From: Clostridia bacterium
GTDB taxonomy: Bacteria > Bacillota > Clostridia > Oscillospirales > CAG-272
Direction of reading: 5' to 3'
Assembly (NCBI GenBank): GCA_017457465.1
Contig: JAFTHJ010000079.1
Location: 1-12,017 of the forward strand
Length of the DNA stretch: 12,017 nt
Position numbers and translations under genes: made by a program. Below are positions 1 through 6,496 of the stretch, piece by piece (the first letter of the stretch is position 1; every line of letters starts with the position of its first letter). The notes below the pieces were generated by a model. That model ran no database searches. It was not told the origin of the DNA and saw only the letters and a list, made by a program, of their open reading frames with translations.

Positions 1-8
1 TTATTCAT
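1..8 (-). CDS. 5' end of a leftward gene (partial, leaves the window)
   Basis: Reading leftward, a perfect GGAGG (21-17) is followed by an 8-nt spacer and an ATG at 8-6, then AAT AA. Only Met-Asn and part of a third codon lie inside the window, so the product cannot be named. A strong promoter (131-159) and a structured leader lie upstream in the same direction, which supports a real gene start. The gene is divergent from the DUF815 ATPase gene. Confidence 0.6.
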
Positions 9-42
9 TATGGGTACCTCCGTTATAAAATTTGTACCCATA
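9..42 (-). promoter_or_regulatory. Inverted repeat over the ribosome binding site of the leftward gene
   Basis: TATGGGTAC (9-17) and GTACCCATA (34-42) form a perfect 9-bp inverted repeat with a 16-nt spacer. In the leftward transcript the 3' arm ends one base before the ATG and overlaps the last G of the GGAGG. The folded hairpin would therefore crowd the ribosome binding site and start codon. It could act at the RNA level as a translational switch, or as a DNA dyad bound by a repressor. The sequence alone does not separate these. Confidence 0.5.
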
Positions 43-43
43 T

Positions 44-99
44 AAAAACAGCCCCACATACGGCGATCAAGAAAAAGGGATTGATCGCATGGGCATGTG
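44..99 (-). promoter_or_regulatory. Leader stem-loop with a U-run, possible attenuator
   Basis: In the leftward leader, GCGATCAA (63-70) and TTGATCGC (81-88) form a perfect 8-bp stem with a 10-nt loop. Flanking bases can extend it in two ways: CACAT/ATGTG (55-59 with 95-99), or GCCC/GGGC (51-54 with 91-94). The second version ends next to a five-U run (48-44), as in an intrinsic terminator. It lies between the promoter at 131-159 and the start at 8. Two mutually exclusive closing stems next to a U-run suggest attenuation. I cannot assign it to a known riboswitch or ribosomal-protein leader class. Confidence 0.4.
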
Positions 100-130
100 A
101 GAGCAAAGCTATTATCCTGAATACCCTTGT

Positions 131-159
131 ATTCTATCACAATACTTCTCTTTTGTCAA
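131..159 (-). promoter_or_regulatory. Sigma-A-type promoter for the leftward gene
   Basis: Reading leftward, a perfect -35 TTGACA (159-154) is followed by a 17-nt spacer and a -10 TAGAAT (136-131). Transcription would start near 124, giving a leader of about 115 nt before the ATG at 8. It is divergent from the promoter at 214-242. Confidence 0.75.
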
Positions 160-213
160 GTGCTTTTGCCGAATTGCACCCGATATTTTATTGACGTTTG
201 TTCCCGAATACCG

Positions 214-242
214 TTGACTTTGGGATATAATTGAGATATAAT
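214..242 (+). promoter_or_regulatory. Sigma-A-type promoter for the DUF815 ATPase gene
   Basis: TTGACT (214-219), a 17-nt spacer and a perfect TATAAT (237-242). Transcription should begin near 249. This excludes the in-frame TTG at 231, which lies inside the promoter, and supports the ATG at 282 as the start of the following gene. Confidence 0.8.
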
Positions 243-281
243 TATATCATAATCAAATCTATAAAAAGCGGGATTAACCTT

Positions 282-1595
282 ATGCACAAACTATTATCAA
301 ATCTTATTATTTACAGAGACACCAAGGGAGAAAGTATTCTCTTTCGCCTCGGCAATATCTTTGAGAAATTCCATTCGGGCTCCGAGAGTGACGAGCATCT
401 GCGAACCGAGATATTCATCGAGATACGCCGACTGCTCGAGGTAGCCACAAAATACGGCTTCGACAACAACCTCTGGCACAACTATCTGACATATTTTATT
501 ATCACCGACGAAAACCCTTTCAGCTTCACCTACGAAAAGGCGGGAAAGCAGTTCGGTACGGTGAACAGCTTTGCGATAAACGATTTCACGATATTCAAAA
601 AGCTCTTTGATTACGACTTCTCGGAAATAGAGTCAAAGCTCGGAATAAATTGCTTCTCTGTCATCTCCGACTATCAGGCAATACCGAAGCGTGAGCAGAT
701 ATACAATAAAAATGTCAGCGAAAAGGTGCGCGACTTGAGCCAAAAGCTTGAAAACGCCCCCGACGGCAGAGCGGTATTTGAGGCAGTGAGCTGCTTCTAC
801 CGCGATTACGGTGTTGGAATGTTCGGTCTTAATAAGGCATTCCGCCTCAAGGAGACTACAGACGGAGTAAAGCTCTCGCCTATAACGAATATGGAGCGGG
901 TTATGCTCTCCGACCTTGTAGGCTACGAGCTTCAGAAAAATGCGCTGGTTGCAAACACCGAGGCGTTTGTGAGCGGAAAGCCCGCCAACAACGTTCTGCT
1001 CTACGGAGACAGCGGCACGGGCAAATCAACGAGCATCAAGGCTATAGTCAACCAATACTACGACAGCGGTCTGCGAATGATAGAGATATACAAGCATCAG
1101 TTCAAGGAGCTGTCGAGCGTGATATCGCAAATAAAAAACAGGAACTACAGATTTATAATCTATATGGACGACCTCTCCTTTGAGGACAACGAGACGGAAT
1201 ATAAATATCTTAAGGCTATTATTGAGGGCGGTGTTGAGACCAAGCCCGACAACGTGCTTATCTACGCAACCTCAAACCGCCGTCATCTTATAAAGGAAAG
1301 CTTCCGCGACAGAAACGATACGGCGTACACCGAGGATGTTCACCGCTCCGAGACGATAGAGGAAAAGCTCTCGCTCGTCAACCGCTTCGGACTCACGATA
1401 GGCTATATGAAGCCCTCGCGCACCGAGTTTGAGAATATAGTTCTCACTCTCGCGCGAAAGCACCCCTCTATCACTCTTTCCGACGATGAAATAATCGCCG
1501 AGGCGCACAAGTGGGAGCTTCGTCACGGAGGAATTTCGGGAAGAACGGCACAGCAGTTTGTCAACCATCTTTCGGGTATGGCTTCCTCAAAATAA
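282..1595 (+). CDS. DUF815-type AAA+ ATPase
   Basis: A 437-residue protein related to the DUF815 (PF05673) P-loop ATPases, whose cellular role is not well established. The C-terminal half is a AAA+ module. It has Walker A G-D-S-G-T-G-K-S at 242-249, Walker B I-Y-M-D-D-L-S-F with the acidic pair D296-D297, a sensor-1-like A-T-S-N-R-R-H-L, and the family-typical E-K-L-S-L-V-N-R-F-G-L stretch. The first 180 or so residues have no recognisable motif. The ATG at 282 is chosen because the longer in-frame TTG start at 231 falls within the promoter; a GCGGGA sequence sits 8 nt upstream of the ATG. No signal peptide or membrane segment is visible, so it should be cytosolic. It appears to be monocistronic, since the next gene has its own promoter. 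The family call is firm; the substrate is unknown. Confidence 0.85.
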   Translation: MHKLLSNLIIYRDTKGESILFRLGNIFEKFHSGSESDEHLRTEIFIEIRRLLEVATKYGFDNNLWHNYLTYFIITDENPFSFTYEKAGKQFGTVNSFAINDFTIFKKLFDYDFSEIESKLGINCFSVISDYQAIPKREQIYNKNVSEKVRDLSQKLENAPDGRAVFEAVSCFYRDYGVGMFGLNKAFRLKETTDGVKLSPITNMERVMLSDLVGYELQKNALVANTEAFVSGKPANNVLLYGDSGTGKSTSIKAIVNQYYDSGLRMIEIYKHQFKELSSVISQIKNRNYRFIIYMDDLSFEDNETEYKYLKAIIEGGVETKPDNVLIYATSNRRHLIKESFRDRNDTAYTEDVHRSETIEEKLSLVNRFGLTIGYMKPSRTEFENIVLTLARKHPSITLSDDEIIAEAHKWELRHGGISGRTAQQFVNHLSGMASSK

Positions 1596-1646
1596 CGGAT
1601 ATCACCCCAATATATACAAACTTTCTCACCCATTTTCTCCTTTACC

Positions 1647-1675
1647 TTGACGGGCGGGGAGAGTGATGATATAAT
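1647..1675 (+). promoter_or_regulatory. Sigma-A-type promoter for the ribokinase gene
   Basis: TTGACG (1647-1652), a 17-nt spacer and TATAAT (1670-1675) give a near-consensus promoter. Transcription should begin near 1682, about 23 nt before the ATG, so there is little room for leader regulation. I see no clear palindromic operator over it. Confidence 0.75.
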
Positions 1676-1704
1676 TCAACCAATATCTTTATAGAGGTGT
1701 AAAA

Positions 1705-2601
1705 ATGAAAATATTGAATTTCGGTTCTCTGAACATTGACTATGTATACTCCGTTGAGCATTTCGTTCGCGCGGGTGAGACTATCGCGTCAAATTCTCTC
1801 AATCTTTTCTGCGGTGGAAAGGGACTTAATCAGTCGGTCGCCTTCGCCAAAGCGGGAGCTGACACATACCACGCGGGAAGTATCGGCAAGGAGGGTACGA
1901 TGCTTACAGATATGCTCGTCTCGGCGGGTGCTAACACCGATTTTGTTGCTGTACGCGAGGATATCTCCTGCGGTCACGCGATAATTCAGGTAAACGCTCA
2001 CGGCGAGAATTGCATACTTCTTTACGGCGGAGCTAACCACACTATCTCCAACACTATGGTAGACGAGGTGCTTTCGCACTTTGGCGAGGGAGATATGCTG
2101 ATGCTCCAGAATGAGATAAACAATATTCCCTACATAATCGCACAAGCCAAGAAAAAAGGTATGATAATAGCCCTCAACCCCTCCCCCTTCAATTCCGACA
2201 TTCTCGGCTTCGGTCTTGACAAAATAGACTGGCTGATACTCAACGAGACCGAGGGACAGGAGATAACGGGCAAGGAAGCTGCCGAGGATATTATCGCGGC
2301 GCTGGGCAAAGCTTACCCCGAAATGAAAGTAGTCCTCACACTCGGCAAACACGGCGCTACATACGCCTACAAGGGTGAGCGCGCGAGCCACGGAATATTC
2401 GACACCCCCGTTGTTGACACTACCGCGGCGGGAGACACCTTTACAGGATATTTCTTCGCCGAGATAATGAGCGGCAACACCCCCGCGGAGGCACTCAAAA
2501 TCGCGTCTGCCGCATCCGCGATAGCCGTATCCCGCAAGGGCGCGGCACCCTCTATCCCCACAAGAGACGAGGTCTTTAAATTATTTGAGCTATTTGAATA
2601 A
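1705..2601 (+). CDS. rbsK: Ribokinase (PfkB family)
   Basis: A 298-residue cytosolic sugar kinase that should phosphorylate D-ribose to ribose 5-phosphate with ATP. The length fits ribokinases (about 300 residues). Visible family marks are the N-terminal G-S-L-N-I-D (7-12), the G-G-K-G-L-N sugar-binding loop (37-42), N-E-T-E (180-183), and D-T-T-A-A-G-D (238-244) with catalytic base D244. A C-terminal A-I-A-V-S-R-K-G-A-A-P-S-I-P stretch is very close to that of characterised ribokinases, including the monovalent-cation site region. The start ATG follows AGAGGTG by 5 nt. No ribose transporter, rbsD or regulator lies next to it; it stands between its own promoter and a terminator. Related PfkB kinases for deoxyribose, or nucleoside kinases, cannot be fully excluded, but ribokinase is the best call. 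Confidence 0.85.
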   Translation: MKILNFGSLNIDYVYSVEHFVRAGETIASNSLNLFCGGKGLNQSVAFAKAGADTYHAGSIGKEGTMLTDMLVSAGANTDFVAVREDISCGHAIIQVNAHGENCILLYGGANHTISNTMVDEVLSHFGEGDMLMLQNEINNIPYIIAQAKKKGMIIALNPSPFNSDILGFGLDKIDWLILNETEGQEITGKEAAEDIIAALGKAYPEMKVVLTLGKHGATYAYKGERASHGIFDTPVVDTTAAGDTFTGYFFAEIMSGNTPAEALKIASAASAIAVSRKGAAPSIPTRDEVFKLFELFE

Positions 2602-2607
2602 TAGGCA

Positions 2608-2640
2608 AAATAACGCCGACGGATTTCGTCGGCGTTATTT
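2608..2640. terminator. Bidirectional intrinsic terminator
   Basis: AAATAACGCCGACG (2608-2621) and CGTCGGCGTTATTT (2627-2640) form a perfect 14-bp stem with a 5-nt loop (GATTT). The A- and T-rich arms give a U-rich tail in both directions. It lies 6 nt after the ribokinase stop and 8 nt beyond the stop of the convergent surface-protein gene, so it should end both transcripts. Confidence 0.85.
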
Positions 2641-2648
2641 ATATTTGT

Positions 2649-3629
2649 TTAGCGTTTTTTCCTCTTAAAGGAAACCGCGCATCCCAATACGCTAAAAGCT
2701 ACCAGCGCGGGAAGCGTCGCAGAGACACTTCCAACGCAACCGCTTAAATCTATCTGTTTAAGTGTGGACTTGGTCGCCTCTGTCACAGCCGTGGTATTCG
2801 GGGTAATAAATGGCGTTTCTCCTGTTGTTTGAGGCTTTTGGTCAGTAGAACTGCCGTTTTCCTGCGATGTGCCAACCGAGGAAAGGTCATAAGTATACAC
2901 CGAGAAATTCTCAAGGATGATACCTCTGTAGTCTCGGGCCGTGCCTATATGAGAAAAGCCGAAATAACCTGAATTAATATAGATAGGAGAACCTTTTTTC
3001 AAAAAATAAGAATTAGTTCCGATATTTATATAGGCATATCTGCTTGTTCCCTTTTCAAAAAGCAAACGTATCCTTATACTTTCACAGTTTGCCAAAAGTG
3101 TTGTCAGCCCACTACCGTCACCGAGCGAAGTTGTACAACTGTCATCGGTATAATACGTGTAGTCATCGACCGAGTGCTCTTGATACATAACACCTCTGAA
3201 TTTAAAGGTACAGTTTGATTCCATATTGCTCCACTCACCTGAAGAGGGCACATAATCGTAAGAGCTATATGCGGCGGAGGCTGTGTGTATCCAAACATCG
3301 GAAGCCAATTTCATAGTATAATCAACTATAAAATTTTCTTCAGAATTAAATGCAACCCTGTCCAGAATAAGGTGAGACGTCTCGGAGGTGTTGAAATACA
3401 TACCGTCATATGTATATTCTATAATAGATCCCGTGCCCGTATTGTGCCACCCCGCGGACAAAAGCTGACTATCCGAACTGATATTTCTGAAATCTATGGA
3501 ATAGACAGACTTCTTATTCGTAACTCCTTCTATTTCATCAACCTGCGGAGATTCTGCCGATACCGAAAACATCGCCATCGTCGAGGCAAGAATGATGATG
3601 ACAAGTATCAAAGCTAATACTTTTTTCAT
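2649..3629 (-). CDS. Secreted, membrane-anchored surface protein of unknown function
   Basis: A 326-residue protein I cannot assign to a named family. Residues 1-25 form a signal peptide: Lys-Lys start, long Leu/Ile/Val core and a V-S-A cleavage site before Glu26. Residues about 40-255 are rich in Tyr, Ser, Thr and alternating hydrophobics and end in I-I-L-E-N-F-S-V-Y, as in beta-sandwich (lectin- or LamG-like) folds; that fold is an inference. A Thr/Ser/Pro-rich linker follows (about 256-293). The tail is G-C-V-G-S (297-301), a hydrophobic segment and a terminal K-R-K-K-R, a layout seen on many clostridial surface proteins. There is no LPxTG sortase motif. Translation starts at the ATG behind GGAGGT. 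It is the last gene of the leftward operon, 17 nt after the DUF4177-like gene. It probably acts on the outer face of the membrane. Confidence 0.7.
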   Translation of the reverse strand: MKKVLALILVIIILASTMAMFSVSAESPQVDEIEGVTNKKSVYSIDFRNISSDSQLLSAGWHNTGTGSIIEYTYDGMYFNTSETSHLILDRVAFNSEENFIVDYTMKLASDVWIHTASAAYSSYDYVPSSGEWSNMESNCTFKFRGVMYQEHSVDDYTYYTDDSCTTSLGDGSGLTTLLANCESIRIRLLFEKGTSRYAYINIGTNSYFLKKGSPIYINSGYFGFSHIGTARDYRGIILENFSVYTYDLSSVGTSQENGSSTDQKPQTTGETPFITPNTTAVTEATKSTLKQIDLSGCVGSVSATLPALVAFSVLGCAVSFKRKKR

Positions 3630-3646
3630 TAAAACCTCCGTATAGC

Positions 3647-3853
3647 TTATATCTTCTCAAAGACAAGCGTTGCCTGTATTCTGTCGCCGCCACCAAAGCC
3701 CGAGCTTTGAGCCGACGCGGTCGTAATAGTATGCAAACGGTATCCCTTGGCAGCCTGATCATTTATAACATTCTCAAGCTCGGAAAGGTTCTTTGAGCCT
3801 GTTCCAATGAATTTTTCCTTCAATGTTACCTGTAAAACTACGTACTGTTGCAT
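3647..3853 (-). CDS. Small DUF4177-like protein
   Basis: A 68-residue protein resembling the DUF4177 family of unknown function. It has an opening beta strand Q-Y-V-V-L-Q-V, a helix L-S-E-L-E-N-V-I-N-D-Q-A-A-K-G-Y-R-L-H, and a closing strand after a glycine-rich turn, I-Q-A-T-L-V-F-E. The full family pattern of strand, amphipathic helix with a K-G-[YW]-x-L motif, and C-terminal strand is visible. The ATG lies 8 nt after AAAGGAG. An earlier ATG at 3858 is in another frame and stops after a few codons. There is no signal peptide or membrane segment. It lies 22 nt after the DUF2344 gene and 17 nt before the surface-protein gene, so it is probably cotranscribed with both. Confidence 0.7.
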   Translation of the reverse strand: MQQYVVLQVTLKEKFIGTGSKNLSELENVINDQAAKGYRLHTITTASAQSSGFGGGDRIQATLVFEKI

Positions 3854-3875
3854 TTCATTTTCTCCTTTGATTTTA

Positions 3876-4619
3876 TTATCTGAACTCGGTCATATCCGAC
3901 TTGAGTGATTTCTTTCTCGTGATTGAATACCATTCTGCGGGATTCTCTGCCGTAAGTATTCCGTATTTTGTCTTGATTGCCGTAACAAGCATTTCGGGGT
4001 TGAGAAAATTCTCTGTCTCGGCACAAAGCACGGCGTTCATTCTGATACTTCCGCTCTCTTTATTATATCCCACCGAAACCGATTTTATCAGAGGAACGAC
4101 ATCTATCTCCCGCTCTCCCGATTTGCTCTTTTTCACCAGCGTGAGCGGAGAGGTTGTGAAGAGCTTCTCAAGCTCACCCGCAAACTCCTCTGACACCGAG
4201 TCGGCAAAAATTTCATACTCATATTCGCAGAAGGCTATCTCCGAGAATTTCGTGCTTGGAATATAGACATCAAGCGCGTACATCTCGTCGGTAAGCTCGG
4301 CGTTGAGCATTCTCTTGATATCCTCGCAGGGCATTTCCCTGTCAAACCGCAGGTCGAGGAATTCGCACTCGCTCTGCGTTCCTACCGAGAGGGGCGTTGA
4401 GAACACGAGCTTCGCGTGGGGATTAAATCCCTTGGTGTACCATACGGGAAGTCCCGAACGCATAAGTATTCTGTTGAAGGTTCTCTGCAAATCAAGGTGA
4501 GATATATACTGTAGCTTTCCCTTTTTAACAAACTTAATACGCACTGTCATCGGACTTGCAAGTTCGGGCAGCATCTTCAGATATTCAGGTCTTGTTATTT
4601 TGCTGCTTTTGGACAACAC
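3876..4619 (-). CDS. TIGR03936/DUF2344 family protein, partner of the radical SAM protein
   Basis: A 247-residue protein of the DUF2344 family (TIGR03936, radical-SAM-associated), whose biochemical role is unknown. The family core is clear at about 24-90: R-I-K-F-x-K-x-G-K-L-Q-Y-I-S-H-L-D-L, then G-L-P-x-x-Y-T-K-G-F-N-P-H and P-L-S-V-G-T-Q-S-E-C-E-F-L-D. The chosen start is GTG at 4619, because GGAGG lies 9 nt upstream of it (4633-4629). The later in-frame ATG codons (residues 16 and 24) lack a ribosome binding site. The start lies inside the radical SAM gene, whose stop is at 4595-4597, so the two overlap by 25 nt and are probably translationally coupled. In many bacteria the two domains are adjacent or fused, which supports a joint function. 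Confidence 0.85.
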   Translation of the reverse strand: MLSKSSKITRPEYLKMLPELASPMTVRIKFVKKGKLQYISHLDLQRTFNRILMRSGLPVWYTKGFNPHAKLVFSTPLSVGTQSECEFLDLRFDREMPCEDIKRMLNAELTDEMYALDVYIPSTKFSEIAFCEYEYEIFADSVSEEFAGELEKLFTTSPLTLVKKSKSGEREIDVVPLIKSVSVGYNKESGSIRMNAVLCAETENFLNPEMLVTAIKTKYGILTAENPAEWYSITRKKSLKSDMTEFR

Positions 4620-6454
4620 GAGCGCTCACCTCCAAGTCTGTTAGCTCCGCAGCCGCTGCATTTTTCGCGGCAGTTGGGAGTTGTTTTTTCATTATGCGCG
4701 TTTTTATATTCTCTGATAAGGAATTCCTTGGTAACTCCGCAATCTATGATATCCCACGGCAGTACCTCGTCAAGGGCAAACTCGCGGTTTGCGTAGAAAG
4801 CGGCATCAAGTCCGCTCCGCTCTATGACAGAAATCCACTTGTCATAGTCAAAGCACTCGTCCCACGCGTCGAACATAAAGCCCTCGCGACAGGCAATCTC
4901 AAGCGCTTTTGAGAGTCTTCTGTCGCCTCTCGCGAGTACCGCCTCAATGCGGCTGACCTTTGCGTCGTGGTGGGTATATACCACCTTTCTGTCAGTCACC
5001 TTTGAGCCGAGATATTCCTGCTTTTCCACAAGTGTTTCGAGCGAATCCTGCGCCACCCACTGGAATGGCGTAAAGGGCTTCGGGATAAAGCAGGACACGC
5101 TTATTGTGACCTGCGGCTGTCTTGCCTTGTTCCTTGTAGGACACTTATAATACGCGTCAACAACCGAGGAAGCGAGTTTCGCTATTCCCTCAAGGTCCTC
5201 GTTAGTCTCTGTCGGAAGTCCCTGCATAAAGTAAAGCTTGACCTTATTCTTTCCTGCCTCAAAGGCTACATTTACCGCGCGAAGCAGGTCTTCCTCACGC
5301 ACATTTTTGTTTATAACGTCGCGGAGTCTCTGCGTTCCCGCCTCGGGGGCAAAGGTCAGAGAGGAAGAACGAACCGACGCTATCTTTTCCATAAGCTCCT
5401 TTGTGAAGCTATCAACCCGAAGTGACGGCAAGGACAGGCTCACCATATTCTCGTCAGTCCACTCAAGAAGCATATCGGTGAGAGCTTCAAGCTCGGTGTA
5501 GTCGCTGATAGAAAGCGAGGTCAGTGATATCTCGTCATACCCCGTGGACTCAAACAGACACTTCGCCTGTTCGTTGAGCGTCTCGGGCGATTTTTCTCTT
5601 ACGGGACGGTAGATAATTCCCGCCTGACAGAAGCGGCAGCCGCGAATACAGCCGCGGAAGACCTCGAGCATAACTCTGTCGTGAACCGTTTCAATATACG
5701 GCATTACCACCTTTTTCGGGAAATAGGACTTATCCATATCCTTCATTATGCGCTTACGCACAGTCTTCGGGATATCGTCGTATTTCGGCTTATATTCCTT
5801 GACGGTTCCGTCCTCGTTATAGCTTACCTCGTAGAGAGAGGGTACGTATATTCCCTCGATACTGCGAGCCGCCTCGTGAAGATACTCCGCCTTGGTGTAT
5901 CTGCCCTCGTCCTTCATTCTGATATACAGTCGGCAAAGCTCGGGGAGCATCTCCTCTCCCTCTCCGATATTGAAAAGGTCGAAGAAATCCGCCACAGGCT
6001 CGGGATTATACGCGCAGGGACCGCCTCCGATAATAATCGGCATAGAGTCGTCTCGCTCCTCGCTTCGCAGGGGTATTCCCGCGAGGTCGAGCATATTCAA
6101 CACATTAGTATAGCTCATCTCATACTGGAGAGTAAAGCCTATCATATCAAAGGCTGTCAGCTCGTCACCGCTCTCACACGCCGTGAGCGGAATATTGTGC
6201 TTTCTCATCTGCTCCTGCATATCTATCCAGGGAGTATAAACTCTCTCGCACCAGACATCGTCAGCCTCATTGAGTACGCCGTAAAGTATGCGCACACCGA
6301 GGTTGGACATTCCTATCTCATAGGTATCGGGAAAGCAGAACGCGAATCGCGCCTTTATATCCTTTTTGTCTTTTATTATCTGTCCGTACTCTCCGCCCGA
6401 ATATCTACCGGGCTTTGAGACGCTTTTAAGTATTGTGCTTATATTTTTGTTCAT
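4595..6454 (-). CDS. TIGR03960 family B12-binding-type radical SAM protein
   Basis: A 619-residue radical SAM enzyme of the TIGR03960 family. The reaction is not known; the family is often encoded with DUF2344 proteins near ribosome-related genes. The N-terminal part (about 35-200) resembles a cobalamin-binding-like domain, with F-P-D-T-Y-E-I-G-M-S-N-L-G and I-I-G-G-G-P-C-A-Y-N-P-E-P. The radical SAM cluster motif is C-I-R-G-C-R-F-C, with Cys269, Cys273 and Cys276 expected to bind a [4Fe-4S] cluster. A C-terminal cysteine patch (Cys595, 599, 602, 613, 614) probably binds metal or another cluster. The ATG at 6454 has only a weak purine-rich AAGAGAG upstream, 42 nt after the preceding gene. Length is as expected for the full family. 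No membrane segment is visible. Confidence 0.88.
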   Translation of the reverse strand: MNKNISTILKSVSKPGRYSGGEYGQIIKDKKDIKARFAFCFPDTYEIGMSNLGVRILYGVLNEADDVWCERVYTPWIDMQEQMRKHNIPLTACESGDELTAFDMIGFTLQYEMSYTNVLNMLDLAGIPLRSEERDDSMPIIIGGGPCAYNPEPVADFFDLFNIGEGEEMLPELCRLYIRMKDEGRYTKAEYLHEAARSIEGIYVPSLYEVSYNEDGTVKEYKPKYDDIPKTVRKRIMKDMDKSYFPKKVVMPYIETVHDRVMLEVFRGCIRGCRFCQAGIIYRPVREKSPETLNEQAKCLFESTGYDEISLTSLSISDYTELEALTDMLLEWTDENMVSLSLPSLRVDSFTKELMEKIASVRSSSLTFAPEAGTQRLRDVINKNVREEDLLRAVNVAFEAGKNKVKLYFMQGLPTETNEDLEGIAKLASSVVDAYYKCPTRNKARQPQVTISVSCFIPKPFTPFQWVAQDSLETLVEKQEYLGSKVTDRKVVYTHHDAKVSRIEAVLARGDRRLSKALEIACREGFMFDAWDECFDYDKWISVIERSGLDAAFYANREFALDEVLPWDIIDCGVTKEFLIREYKNAHNEKTTPNCREKCSGCGANRLGGERSCCPKAAK

Positions 6455-6496
6455 TGGATTTTTGCTCTCTTTTTCTTTGTTTTATCTCTTTTGCGC